64,000 nucleotides of DNA from Archilochus colubris (lineage: Eukaryota > Chordata > Aves > Apodiformes > Trochilidae). Under the pieces are notes generated by a model that was given only the letters and a program-made list of their open reading frames with translations, was not told where the DNA came from and ran no database searches. Positions 47,009-58,800 of this stretch are shown here, piece by piece. The translations under genes and the position numbers were made by a program. The first letter of the stretch is position 1. Each line of letters begins with the position of its first letter. Where the stretch lies: contig CM041108.1 in the NCBI GenBank assembly GCA_023079485.1, forward strand, positions 4,898,001 to 4,962,000. The letters are read 5' to 3'.

Positions 47009-50000
47009 GTAAGCATGAAACCTTCATTCACAGTTTCTGTTTTATGCCACGCTATTTTGCTTCTCTTGCAAAGTGATAAAGTGTCCTGACAGCAACTCCT
47101 TTTGTGCTAAGAGAGAGCTGCACTGACAGAATATATATTAAGCTTCTCCTCAATAAGACTGAAGATGTACAACACACTCTCTAACTCATGTCTTCTTTTT
47201 ATTTTGTTCTGGTCTGCTCCTGAAGTCAGAAATCACCATTTTGTAAAGGATCCTCAATTATTCCATCATTTCTGTCTATCTCTATTGTTCTGATGCTCAT
47301 TTAGACTCCACTGCAAGCTCAGCTCTGAATCTAACATCAAGGTAATAGAAAGGAGCTCCTGAGTTATTCACATGAAAAAGTCAGAGGTGTGTTTGGTGAA
47401 TCACTGCTTTTGAGAAGTTCTTCAGTTTCAAGGATACATTTGGGCATTTAATCTGATCCCTCATATAGCATTTGTACTGTTAAACAGCTTGAAAAATAAT
47501 ATATTAACAATTTTTGCTTTTGCATAACTTTTCAGAGAAGCCTAAAAAGTACTTGAGAAAGAGCAAATCATTTGTTGTCAAAACACCAGTACAAAAAAAA
47601 GGAATTATTCCCATTCCTGGAACAGTCTGAGAAATAAACCACTGGTTTTGAGGTCCCACTGTTTTAATTGTCCAGTGCCAGGTTAAACACTCAGGAATGC
47701 CAGAAACCTTAACACAAAACAGCAATTCAGTCTGCAGTCAAAATGCACAATTTGCTGCTTGAGATTCAACCCCCTCCTGCTGAGGGGGACTCAGCCTCTA
47801 CTGGCCTAAAGAAGGGAAGAGAAACCACCTCTTGTGTGACTGCTTTCCATACCAATATTGCCTATTCTGAGGCATCCCAACTTTGGGAAGCTGCTCTCCT
47901 CAGCTCCTACAGTTCTCCCCAGCCAGACTCCAGTGTGCCATGAGCCAGCACAGGCACAGGAGGAATATGGGGACAGGCACCTCACATTTTACTTGATGTT
48001 CACTGCTCCTCTAATAGGAATTGCCTTCCCAAGCTGCAAATTCCTTTTCCCATTCTTTTTTCCTTTTTTTTTTTAATTTTTTTGTTGTTGTTTTTTTAAT
48101 CATAAGTGTTTTAATGACAAGAGGTGTTTTCATTCCTCATGCCATGAGCTTGCTGCTCTCTGCTCCAGCATACATTGCTGCTGAGTGATTCCTTGTCCTC
48201 AGCAGCTCACAATCTGATTCCCCAAACTTGTGCTTCTTTGGAACAGTGGCTTTCTGACCTATTGGTCAGAATATTGACCTATTTCTGACCCTGACCTAAT
48301 GCAATAAACTCTCATTTTGTAATGACACTAGGTGCTACTGAATGCATTCTATCTGGAGAGGATTCTCAAGGGGGAGGGGGGTGGGACACAGCATTACATA
48401 AAAGGTATTTCAAAACCAATGCATTTAAGCTCCTAATCTGGGCAAGTCTTTCAAGTTTGGGGATTCAAGAACAAGATGCAAGAAGAGCTATCATAAACAA
48501 TTACAGAGCAGCTTGTTTTGACGAAGAGAAGCTTGTTTGGACAACTATCTATATTCTCAAATAACTATTTCAGTTCACTACAGAAATCCAGTGCTTCCCT
48601 TTGAACCACACCACACTGAATTCCAGGCACACCAAGAACCATTGGAGAAGGACACTGGACATAGCATTTTGTTTCTGAAACCAATCTGTTCCTTACTCTT
48701 CCACTAACACCAATATAACAATCCACAAGACAGGAAACTGCAGAGGCAGATTTACTGCAACAGATGAAAATCAGAACATAAGGCAGTAGTCTAGAGAGAG
48801 CTGACATATTCCCAAAAGCAATGATGTGCTCTAAGTCACTATGGCACCCCAGAGCTCAAGGACACCAAGAAAAACTTCCCAAGGCTAAAGCTCAAGATAT
48901 TACATTCATTTCTGCACCTGAAAGCCCTAAACCAGAAACATCCAACTTCTTTCCCAATCATCATCCTTCTGAACTTCCTTGTGCTTTGCTACCCTGCTCC
49001 TGTTGTCATCTCTCCAGCTTCAGGGACACAGTTGGCATTTGGGGCAGTCTCTCCACACCAAAGTTTGACAACAGGAGGAATTTCCAGGTTAACTCAGCTC
49101 TCTGCTTACATGTCCTCAGACTGAGGATCCCACAGCCAGCTTTGGGGTTTGGTTTTGGTTCGTTTCTTATGAAATGGACTCCTTTTGGGAGGCCTCACAG
49201 CCTGTTCTATCCTGAGAAGCAATGCAGCAAATAATTGCTGAGCAGGAAGGGGGCCAGAGCTCAGGATGTGGAAAATCCCCACAGCTGATGATGAACCTCA
49301 GAATCACAGCCTGGCTCTTGGGGGGTGACTTCATCCTGCCACTGTTCTATAACAACTTGGAGAACTTTAAGCATGGTGTTGTGACTTTTCCAGATCCTGG
49401 GCTCAGCTCTGATCCCCCTCAGAAGCGCTACATGGGGGTGAGAGTGAAAATGCCAGTTCGGGAATTACTGAGAAAAATTCGTCTTTCCAAAGGCCTGGAT
49501 TCAGCTGACAGCAAGGTGAGGACTCCTCTTGAATTTAGAAAACTTGCACACACACCACAGTCCCACTTTGCCAGTGTTCTGGAGAGGTCACACCTACAGC
49601 TGCTGCCTCTTCCACCCATCAAACCAATGCTTTTGATGAAGGTGGAGAATATACCTAATTTCAACCAGGCTGCTGGAGAATATACCAAATTTCAACCAGG
49701 CTGGCAGCAGAGCCCATTAATGCCCTTGATATTTTACATCATGAAATCCAGACAGTGACAGCCCAAGAACTGAAAACTTTTTTGTAGCAACCCAGATTGT
49801 TGAACAACCTGCAAAAACAGACCAAGGAGCTGGCAGGCTCCCAGATAACTGGTCCAATGTAAAGATCTTTATAAAACTGCCATGATTTACCCACTGAAGG
49901 GAATTTATTCACCTGCATTCTCTGCTGTGCAGTGTTCATGGCATGGAACACAATTTACTTTGTGCTACAGTATTTGCTAAGGCTTCATCTTCTCTTCCAT

Positions 50001-53000
50001 GCAAGCATCTCCAACTGAACTGGGTTTTTTTGTCTCCTCAGGAAGCCTCACTCACCAAGATGGTGACCAAAGGAGCCTCAGGAAGAACAGGTTAGGAAAC
50101 TCCTCTCCTGGCAGCAGGGCCTCCTTTTCTAGTAGGATCATCACCACTAGATACCCAAAGAGCTGGACCACTTCTCTCCTTTGGTCAGGGACCCACACTG
50201 GTTCCCCTGACACGACAGGAACAGGCAGCTGCCTGCTGAGAATCCCTTCTGTACGTGTGTCCCCTCTCCTCCAATTCAAAATAGCTCATTTCTGCCTTTC
50301 TTCCCAACAGAAAAGAGAAGAGTTCACCCTTATACAGAGAAACAGCTTAGACAGGTATGCAGAACACCTTCAGCTCCGTGCTGCCAGTCTCCTCAGGCAC
50401 ATTTCAAGTTGTATCACTGAACAAGAACAGGACACTTCATGTCTGATCTCCCTCCCCCATCTTCCACCCTCCCCTGGTTTATTTCTCTTTCAGAGCAAGC
50501 AGAGTGTTGGGCAAGCTCTAAAAGGCTTGGAGGACCTGGATATCCTGGTGGAGGTCCTGCAGGAGGACCTGAAGAAAAGCCAAGTGAAGGAGCCCCTGCT
50601 CCCTGCCCCAGGTGGCTTTTGGCAGGGCTTCTCCAGTGACCTGAGAGCCTCTGACTGGGATACTGGAGGGAGCAAGCAGGCAGCTGGGGGGCTGCAGGAA
50701 AGATGCCCCAGCTCAACCAAGCTGCATCCACGCTGCTGTCCTAAAGATTTCATCTCCTTGTGGGGCGGAGAGGCTGAGACTTCTTTTCATGGTGATGGGA
50801 AAAGCCTGCAAGGGTTCCCCTCAGCAGGAGTGTTCTCAAGGACAAGTGAGAAGGAGAGCAGCTGGGGGATACAGGATGCATCTACAGGTCCCCTGAAATG
50901 TTTCCTGAGGCATTCATCCCCAAACCCACCTCCACACCTGAACCCATCAGGAGGCTGCTCAGAGGCACTGCTGGAAACCAAGAGAGGCTCTCCAGACACT
51001 GAGGGACATTTGGAGTCAGCCCCGAGTCCTTCCACCCCCCAGGACCTCTCTGCTGGCTCTTTCTTCCAGTTCCAGCTAGACAGGGAAGAAAGTTTACTGA
51101 GAAACATCCCAGCAGACAAACTGCTTGCACCTGATGAAAACGGCAACAGGTTTCCAATTTTTTCTTTTGAAATACATTCATTTTTTATTTCCTGGGGTGC
51201 CACTTCTCCTGTGGCTTTCCTCTACCTGCCCACCTGTAGCAAAGCCTTTCCTTGCTCAATGAGAAGCCCAAACCTGCCTCAGAACACCCAGATTTAGGCA
51301 AGACAGGAAAAATAGATGGATTCCATATTTGCAGTGGTATTGCCAAACCATAGCTGACATCAGGACATATTCAGAGTGTTAACAAGATTAAAGACTGAGC
51401 TGTACACGTAGCTTTCCATAAGAAAATCAAGCAAAACAAATAATTGCTACTGAAAAAGAAAAAAAAAAAGAAAAAAAAAGATATGCAAAAGAGACCTTTT
51501 CCATGCTGCAGACACTCTCAGGATAATTACTTGTATTATTAGTTGGTAATAAAAGTAGGTGGGAGGATTACACCAAAACATGCATATGCTGCTAGTCCAG
51601 AGCCCAGACTTCCAAAGAACTGGGAGTGGCTGTTTTGCTAGAAAAGAAATGAAAGCAAAGGTTTTACTGATCCCATTCTCCCTAGAAATGCATTCTGATA
51701 GAGAAAACAGCCATTTATATTAAAAAAAATTATCTTATTGTGTTCCATACAGTTCTGCTAGTTTGGGGAATCTGGTATCGAATCAGATTGACAGAAAGCA
51801 TAAAATACTCCACAAACTGTCCTAGTCTTGGTGGGAAGGAGATTAATTCTTGTTCCTATAGACAAACCTGCTTCCAATTTAAAGTATTTATAACCCTCAA
51901 AGGAAAGCTAAACACAAAGTAGTGTTCCATTCAGAATAATGATTTTCAGGGCAGTAATAAAATTATAAACCACTCTTTTTAGCAATAATGTAACTGTGAC
52001 CAAGTTACAATAAGCCCACTACTGTATTTCCTGTTTTTCAATATAGAAAAAATTCTCCCAGATTAACATAATTAATCACAAATGAGAAATCAGGACATTT
52101 TAACTTCATGCAAAATTCACCAGCTCAAATCTCCAGCATCCCATTTACACCTATGAAGTATTCAGACATCAGATTACATGCTCAAAACAACACATGAAGG
52201 CAGGATTACAGTCCAAATAACTACAGAATGGTGAACATCTGGTGGGTATCAGTGACTGTGCCAAAAAAACCATCACCAAAATAATCCACCCAAGACCCAG
52301 AAGCAGCAATGTGTCACTGGTATTCAGACATCCTCAAGGGTACCATGCTACAAGACAAGGGGAAAATGAATGTGAGCAAAATCAATGCCTGCACTATTTT
52401 GTCCTCCAGGAGGAAAGGAAAACATGCCTGAATATACAAGACCAAAAGAAAAAAAAAAGGAATTTTCAGGATAAAACTCAAGAGAAACACTTCTACTATA
52501 AGTAGTTCAGTGAGACTGAGCACACGTAAGAGCTCTCCTCCTCCACAGGAATGAATTACAGTTTGGAAATATTTCTTTTATGTGCAAGAGGAGAGTTTCC
52601 CTTCTCTCAATATTTAGGTATCTTACTCTCTTTTCCTGTACTGAAGGATTCTTTAAACAGAGAGGAGGAAACAGAGACCATTAGCAGAAAGGAATCATGG
52701 AGTAGCTCCTGGAGAGGAATAATATTAAGAAGGGATGAGCAAGAAATCTGGGCAGATAAAATCAGCAGTTCCATTATTAAGAAGCTAAATAAATTAAACA
52801 CTTAAATTAAATAAATTAAATAAATTAAACCTTACCAGCTTGTGCTTTAAAATCTATTCTCACTGTTAGTTTTGACAACTTTAACCACTGCTTTATCTTC
52901 TAATTGTTTAAACTCTTCTGTTCCAGGCTGCTGCACAAGGCTGTTGCTCAGGGAAGAAGAGCTCTGACTTATGCCCTTGCACAGAGATTTGCATCCCTAA

Positions 53001-55811
53001 ACAAGATCAATGAGAAGGATGCAGAGAAACGGGTAGGATGCCAGCCTGCCAAGAACAGGGTCACTTCTTATCACACACAAACCTGTGGCAAACACCAAGA
53101 ATCCTTTTGGACAAAGTGTGGCAAAGAGGGGAAAGAAGAAGAGGGAAGAAGTGATCTGTAACACAACTGGGAACAGAGCCCCAAGTCCCCATCTTATTCT
53201 CTAACAGGCTTTGTTGGCTTATATTTTTGTCACTGTAATGAGTTTCTCCCATTCTTCTCTCCTTAGACTGCATTACACCTTGCTGCAGAAAAGAACCAAC
53301 ATCTGATGGTGAGTGACCTGATATCCCTGGGAGCCAGTGTCAATGAACAGGACAGTTCTGGCAAAACTCCACTCCATCTATGTGCAGAGAACGGATATCT
53401 GAGAGTTTTAGAGGTAAGCTGGTCACTTATGTTGTGCAAAGGCAGAGAAAAGGCATCAAATGCATGTTTTTTTTGTTTAAAATATACAAGGCTTTTCCAT
53501 ATCTGAAAATTAGTGTTGGTCTGAGGTGGCTGAAGTTAAGATATAGCTGGGGAGGAGAGGGCACTGCCAAGAATCAGGACTTATCTCTGTCTTCTTCATT
53601 TCAGGTCTTGAAAAACTGCAAAAACAACGGGGTGTGTGTGGAAGTGAACCTGACAGACCATTATGGTAAGAGAAAAAGCTTAACCACAGAGATACTGAGA
53701 GTAAATCCCAAACGTTTCAGACTACAGATATCATCTAGGCCAAAGAATGTTCTATGTCATGTTTAAAACTAAAATGCCTGGGAGAAGAGACAACCTCAAT
53801 AGGGCATCCACTGAGGATTATCCAGGTGTGGGATGGTTTACTCCAGCTGAGGTGTTGAAGCTTAATTAATTAATTTGACTTTTCTGTGGTCTGTCCAGGT
53901 TTAACACCACTCCACTGTGCTGCTCTTGCCCACTCTGTCTTAGTTCTGGAATCCCAAAACACTGACATGAACACTGACATGGGAAGGTTCCTCAGACTCC
54001 GCAGAGAACAAATTCTGGAGGGAATTTCCTGCTTGTTACAGATGGGAGGGAAGCCTGAGCTGCAGGTGAGGACCAGGAGCAGGTGCTTTGCTGTGGCCTT
54101 AGGTTTTCTGATTCTTTTGCAGTCACAGGTTTCACTGTCATTTGCAGGTACTAAATTCATGTCAAACTAACACTACCTATTTAAAAATTGAGGAGAACAC
54201 AGAACTCATGTGTTTGCTTCAGACTCATAAACCTAAGGGACAGAGCATTCTTCAAGAGGTAATTATCTATAGCAACCTTTACCCAGGCTCCAGCAGTCCT
54301 ACCATGGAGGTAAATGCAGTAATCATGGAAGCTGTACCATCTTGCTAACATGGCAGATGATGCTCCCAGCCTTCCCCCTGTCTTGCAGAGGGCAGATAAT
54401 CCCCTTTGCAGGGAAATTGTGCTGTAAAAGCTCTGACCACACTTGGTTTCCAACTCAAACCCATATTTGCTGTAATTTCGAGCAGTCTGGTTGCACACAG
54501 GTGCTGCCAAGCATTTTGCTCACCCCTATCCCCAGCACAAACTCCCCCCAGCAAAAATGGCTTCATTTCCAGCATTTTACAGCACACCAAACTTGACAAA
54601 AGTGTCTCAGAATCAACACCAGGGGAATCATTCCCCTGCTGATAAGGGTGTGCTGCAGCCCCATGGATTGCCACTGTACTCAGTTACATTCAGCAGCATC
54701 TTAAACGAAAGAGCTCATTTTCTCTGTCCCTCAGGACACTCATTCAGCACCAAAACTACAAAAACTGCTTTACTGGGCCAAAAGATAACCAGCTGATCCA
54801 GTGGTATCAGTATCTCTTGGTAGTTTTTTGGTGCAGAAAACAAGACACCAAAACCAACAAGCAGAAGCTTGAGTGCTTAACAGAAAAGAGAAAGTCTGCT
54901 CTATAGAAATACTGCAACATCCACCACAGAATTCTGTATTTGTGTCCAAGATCAAGCAAATATTCAGTGCTTACAAGTCACAGCCCTTCTACATTTTCTA
55001 GGGTGTTTTTTTGATAAGATTTCCCACCAGTACACATGTACAAACACCTATAATATAATAAGATTTCAATTAGATTTACATCCTTGAAGCCACATTTCAA
55101 TTTATTTAGGAACCTGTGGAACAGTTACGTTCTGTAGGGGATAAAACACAATAAAATAGAATTATTTCAATCCAGCTCCCTAGGACCTGAGCATCTCCAG
55201 TCTTATGGTCAAGGGGGGAGAATTCAGGCCTCACGTGTCAGAACCAGCACAAGTTACAGACACAAAGCCTACAGCACTGCTAATGCTGGAGATTTACTGT
55301 TCTGGTTTCTCCATCTGTACAGAGTTACAGTCTTCTGGATGCTCAGAGAAGACTGCCCAGAGCCTCATCACCAGATACCTTTTCTGAACTTTTTTCCACG
55401 TCTCCTTTGGACCTCTTTGACACAACTCTTAAAGGTATTATGTGGCAGGGAAATAGATTTCTACCTACTCTGAGTCTTTGTAACTCAAGAGCTGTTATGT
55501 AGCAGGTAACTCCAGTACCTTCCCTGCTGCTACATAACAATTCATCACCACTTCATGTGAAACTGGTAGGAAAAAATATCCAGAGATTCATTAACAGCTT
55601 CAGATTAACTCTGGAATTCTGCTCAGAATCTCTTTTGCTTGCAAAACTCCTTACTAAGGAGAAAGTAGGGCAATAAATATGGGGCATTAGAAGGAACACT
55701 TTGTAGCTGAATATTTGTTGGTTTATTGCCTTCCAGGAAAATGCTGAGAAGGTTCATTATATGCATCTCACGGCTTGTGTGCTGCAACTCCTGCTGAAGA
55801 ATAAACAGTAG
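46777..55811 (+). CDS. OCA-peptide plus ankyrin protein, IkB-zeta (NFKBIZ)-like
   Basis: Eleven coding exons: 46777-47008, 49394-49515, 50042-50090, 50311-50354, 50494-51149, 52927-53032, 53267-53413, 53605-53665, 53899-54065, 54148-54258 and 55737-55811. All have AG/GT borders and matching phases, giving 589 aa. The N-terminus (SYFQQSPSLPDSG) resembles IkB-zeta. Residues about 88-103 are an OCA peptide (KRYMGVRVKMPVRELL). Residues about 143-145 hold a basic KRR, a possible nuclear signal. Residues 150-367 are low-complexity, of activation-domain type, ending NIPADKLLAPDENGNR. Residues 369-565 are ankyrin repeats with TALHLAAEKNQHLMV, KTPLHLCAENGY and GLTPLHCAALAHSVL. Likely role: a nuclear NF-kB and octamer cofactor (family inference). 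It is divergent from POU2AF1. The last repeats are eroded and the usual IkB-zeta tail is missing. ATG choice: the first in-frame ATG of the exon, with G at -3. Confidence 0.9.
47009..49393. other. Intron of the OCA-ankyrin gene
   Basis: No exon recognised. T-rich runs lie near 48055-48100. Open frames here, such as those at 47743-48076 and 48821-49234, lack family similarity and are judged non-coding. Confidence 0.65.
49394..49515 (+). CDS. OCA-peptide exon of the OCA-ankyrin gene
   Basis: 122 nt, phase 1 to phase 0, acceptor TGACTTTTCCAG and donor GTGAGG. It encodes DPGLSSDPPQKRYMGVRVKM, then PVRELLRKIRLSKGLDSADSK. The same phases are used by the POU2AF1 OCA exon, which supports common descent. 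Met replaces the Gln of YQGVRVK. Confidence 0.95.
49641..49703. repeat. Direct duplication, about 31-base unit
   Basis: Two copies of TGGAGAATATACC(T/A)AATTTCAACCAGGCTG in an intron, slightly diverged. Confidence 0.85.
50042..50090 (+). CDS. OCA-ankyrin gene, small exon 3
   Basis: 49 nt, phase 0 to phase 1, acceptor TTTGTCTCCTCAG and donor GTTAGG. It encodes EASLTKMVTKGASGRT plus one base. No clear counterpart in POU2AF1. It is supported by phase and by the exon that follows. Confidence 0.65.
50311..50354 (+). CDS. OCA-ankyrin gene, small exon 4 with basic cluster
   Basis: 44 nt, phase 1 to phase 0, acceptor TTTCTTCCCAACAG and donor GTATGC. It encodes EKRRVHPYTEKQLRQ. The KRR run may be part of a nuclear import signal. 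This frame also differs from the long open frame covering the locus, which reads through the introns. Confidence 0.68.
50494..51149 (+). CDS. OCA-ankyrin gene, large activation-type exon
   Basis: 656 nt, phase 0 to phase 2, acceptor ATTTCTCTTTCAG and donor ACAG|GTTTCC. It begins SKQSVGQALKGLEDLDILVE, is rich in Ser, Gly and Pro, and ends FFQFQLDREESLLRNIPADK, LLAPDENGN. The end matches the IkB-zeta segment just before its ankyrin repeats (FQWQVEQEESKLANISQDQF). It also resembles the POU2AF1 C-terminus. Confidence 0.88.
51150..52926. other. Intron of the OCA-ankyrin gene
   Basis: AT-rich with A-runs (51450-51480, 52448-52459) and an (AAATTAAAT)-like repeat at about 52785-52830. No exon seen. 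Confidence 0.7.
52927..53032 (+). CDS. OCA-ankyrin gene, first ankyrin exon
   Basis: 106 nt, phase 2 to phase 0, acceptor CTTCTGTTCCAG and donor GTAGGA. It encodes LLHKAVAQGRRALTYALAQR, then FASLNKINEKDAEKR. It is very close to IkB-zeta (LHIAVAQGRRALSYVLAR) and the same length and phase as 10536-10431. Confidence 0.95.
53267..53413 (+). CDS. OCA-ankyrin gene, ankyrin repeats 1-2
   Basis: 147 nt, phase 0, acceptor TCTTCTCTCCTTAG and donor GTAAGC. It encodes TALHLAAEKNQHLMVSDLIS, then LGASVNEQDSSGKTPLHLCA and ENGYLRVLE. The paralogous exon at 9783-9637 has the identical length. Confidence 0.96.
53605..53665 (+). CDS. OCA-ankyrin gene, short linker exon
   Basis: 61 nt, phase 0 to phase 1, acceptor CTTCTTCATTTCAG and donor GTAAGA. 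It encodes VLKNCKNNGVCVEVNLTDHY plus one base. It corresponds to the IkB-zeta FVDLEATNYDG region. Confidence 0.88.
53899..54065 (+). CDS. OCA-ankyrin gene, exon with insert
   Basis: 167 nt, phase 1 to phase 0, acceptor TGGTCTGTCCAG and donor GTGAGG. It encodes GLTPLHCAALAHSVLVLESQ, a Met/Asp/Arg-rich insert, then ILEGISCLLQMGGKPELQ. The paralogous exon at 8244-8078 has the same length. It contains GGGAATTTCC by chance of coding. Confidence 0.95.
54148..54258 (+). CDS. OCA-ankyrin gene, degenerate ankyrin repeat
   Basis: 111 nt, phase 0, acceptor TTTGCAG and donor GTAATT. It encodes VLNSCQTNTTYLKIEENTEL, then MCLLQTHKPKGQSILQE. The position matches the repeat at 7397-7281, but the TALHLA core has become TNTTYLK. 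The frame stays open. Confidence 0.72.
54259..55736. other. Intron of the OCA-ankyrin gene
   Basis: No exon seen. It would be the place to look for a missing last ankyrin repeat. I found no HGNTALH-like or QPVH-like segment here. Confidence 0.6.
55737..55811 (+). CDS. OCA-ankyrin gene, truncated last exon
   Basis: 75 nt, phase 0, acceptor TTTATTGCCTTCCAG. It encodes ENAEKVHYMHLTACVLQLLL then KNKQ and a TAG stop. VLQLLLKNKQ aligns with [12 protein letters not shown] of the left-hand protein, so the stop falls where the final repeat would continue. The tail equivalent to [12 protein letters not shown] is absent. Confidence 0.68.
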   Translation, partial: ENAEKVHYMHLTACVLQLLLKNKQ

Positions 55812-55877
55812 AAGTCATCACAGCATGAACTGACCCTAGGAAATATCTCCTCAGTACCCAGAATTAAAGAGTAACCT

Positions 55878-55883
55878 AATAAA
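55878..55883 (+). terminator. Polyadenylation signal of the OCA-ankyrin gene
   Basis: AATAAA 67 nt after the stop codon. It gives a short 3' UTR and supports 55811 as the gene end. A second AATAAA lies near 55946. Confidence 0.6.
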
Positions 55884-58800
55884 TGGGGAAAACCCTCCAG
55901 CCAGGTTCCAACAATACTAGGCATTTAGTGTCAGATGCTCCAGTAAATAAATAGGTCTTAGTTTACTCACAAAGCTGAGTACTTGCACCTCTCTTTTGAA
56001 GTCCATTTGATTTCTCCATGTGCTGTGTTCTGAACCTCTGACAATTCTTTAATGTCCAGCTTCATCAAAAAATCCTGCCATTTTAGCCCAGGCTTGAGGG
56101 TGTCAGTGTCAGACTGGTCTCTGCAGTTTGAGTGTTCAAGAACCTCAGGCAAGCTGTACTAAAACTAAACATGAGATATGGGAACTTAGAATCTGATGGG
56201 CTAGAGTTACTATTTTCTGCAGACTGGCTCAGAATCTGTCCAAGGCTGGACTTGCCACACTTTATGGGAAGAAAAACCCCTCCAAAATAAAAAATCCCCA
56301 CATAGTGTTACTGAGCAAGTTTCTTCAATAAAAATCAAGCTCTTTATTTAAGCAATCAGAGTTTGCCACCAGTAGCAGGCTGTAGGTGAAGTCTGGGACA
56401 CAAACTGCTTTGAATCAGTTCCTGTCACTTTGAGTGCTCTAACAGAGGAAAATACCTCTATGAAATAGAAGTACATAACATTTACCAGCTTCATTTGTTA
56501 TACTAAGAGATTTGCAAGTTAGGATGATATCAAGGAGCTTAAATTATTCTGTGCTGCCTGATATCAAAGCATTAATTTTAATTCCTAGGTAGTTATTGTT
56601 CCCCCTCTTTCTCTCAAAAAAAAAAAAAATCTCTTCCCAGATATAGAACAATTTTCACTTCTGATTGTGAATTAGCTGGTTTCTGTGAAACTTCCCTGTT
56701 TGCTACATATGGAGCAATCTGCATTTACATCACCTCCAAAACAACTGATCCAGCAATCAGCTCCTGGATATTCCTCCCTTCGAAGTGTACGGGAGACTTT
56801 TCAGCTGTAACCATTGCAGGATCCAGTATTAAGTACTCAGTATGTTTGAGGAATATTTTTTTAGTGAACCATTTGCATTTTCTTCTTGTAAAAAAGGTTA
56901 CTTTCCCTTTAGTGGATATTGTTAAGTGTTAAGCTCCAAGAGCTATGTCACACAACGAGTTGAGTTTTACTGAATGATTTCAGTGTTTAAGGTAATTCAG
57001 CTGGGATTTGGGTCATATCCCATGCTTCTTATGCTCTGAACAGCTAAAAAGGACTCTTCTGTATTTTCTGTAGTCTGAATGAGACACAATATTGAGGATT
57101 TTAAATGATGTTGTAAAAAAAAGCAAAATAACCCAACTGGTATTCATGTGCTGAGTGTCATAACACTCCAGACTGCTCATCCACCTCCTTCCAGAGGTTT
57201 CCCTCATGTTTTAATCACAAAGTCTTCTTTTTCCCTTTTTGTCCCAGGTTTTATTTGGAAATACAAATATCTGTGTCTCTGATAATTTTCCTCTGTCCCC
57301 CTCATCACCAAACATCCTTCCTTCATGATTGCATTTAACTCACATCAGTGCTCACAAAACTTCTTTTTTTTTCCATTTGAAGAGAATTCATGAGGATGAC
57401 GTAGGTTATTTCATTCATGTAATTTAAGGATCAGATCCAACACTCACTGAAAATAAAGACTCCTTATTTTCAGTAGAAACTGGCCAAGAAATTCTGCATC
57501 ACACAGAACCAGTAATGAAGCAAACAAACAAAGAAGTGCATCAATAAGCATTCTCAGTGAAGAAAAATGGATTTGCTTAGAGGACATCTTAAAACCTGCA
57601 GAAAACTATCATGTAAGAAAATGATTAATCAAGTTATTTTAGTCACATGGAAAGTCAGGTGAAAGGATAGGAACCTTAAGCTATTAGGAAGGATGGTTTA
57701 TTATGTACTCAAAGCTGAATTAGCCTGTAAAGTGTATTCTACAACAGTTCTACATTAACTGCAGTAAACTTTACATTGTTTCATGTTCCTTCCTGTCAAT
57801 AAATCTGTCATTTCATGCAGTATGGAGCTTTCTGGTTTTATGTCCTCTATAGCCATCCCACACTCCCAACAGCAATCACGACCAGAAAAGCAGCAAACTA
57901 AGCAGACTTGAAAAGGTGACAACTATGAAAGGTTCTTTAATTCCTGTTGTTGGTTTGGTTTTTAATAGTGATGTGTGTGCAGAAGCACCAGCATTACCAC
58001 AAGAAGTTGGGAGGGAGGGGATTTATTTTTAAAACAATAGAAAACTCCTTCTTTGCTCTGCATATTCACTGCCCCAAGTGTAATTGCTGCTGCACGTGAC
58101 ACACAGCTCCTTGCAGACTTTTGTTCTCAACAGCTGCCTGAAAAAACCTTAAATTCCTTCTAACACACAAACAAAAATAATGCAATTTTCCAGCTGAGGG
58201 AGCAAGAGTTAGGGGAGGGCTGGGAAGAAAGAAGAAAATCTTCCACAGCCCTTTTGAGAATAAGGATCAACAACTGCCATTGAAGGAGGAGCACTGAGAT
58301 TCCCAGTCTGCATCCCATTTCCCATCACTCCAAAGCTCTCTCCCCATGAGGACAACCAGGCTGGGTTGCAAGCAGAGCTGGAGGAGCCAAGTTTCTGAGC
58401 CAAGTAAGAGGGAGAGGCTGAGCTCTTGGCTGATCCAGATACTTTTATAACAGTCTCACCCATCCAGTTTCATTTTTCCTTCTTTCTTTGTGGCTAGGAA
58501 AACTTGGAACCCATATGATTCAATTTAAAACCAGACATGTTTCTGCAGCTGTGCTGAAGAGGATGGTTGAAATTAAATTTAGAGAAGGGAGTCCCAGTAA
58601 GTGAGAAATTCAGTGTCTGAAGCACTTTGGAGAGGCAAGAAAAGGAAAGAGGAGAGGGCACTGGCTCCCAGTCTGTATTCCCAGAAGTTTCACTTGTCCT
58701 GAGAAGTTTTCATGTGTCCTGCATACTATGCAGCTTAGCACCTGGAGTTTGCAGGACCAGCTGTAAAGAAGGAACTGCTGGCTTGAGATAGCACCCAAAG

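Noticed and set aside
49222..49758. A 178-codon open frame containing the OCA peptide, taken as a whole gene
   Set aside because: Splice sites at 49393 and 49516 with matching phases show that only 122 nt are exon. The rest lacks similarity.
49999..51297. A continuous 432-codon open frame on the plus strand
   Set aside because: Only 50494-51149 of it is the true exon frame. Upstream it reads through introns and through exons 50042-50090 and 50311-50354 in another frame, and downstream it runs past the donor at 51150.
54019..54028. A perfect kB site GGGAATTTCC
   Set aside because: It lies within the coding exon 53899-54065 and is explained by the codons of the ankyrin insert.
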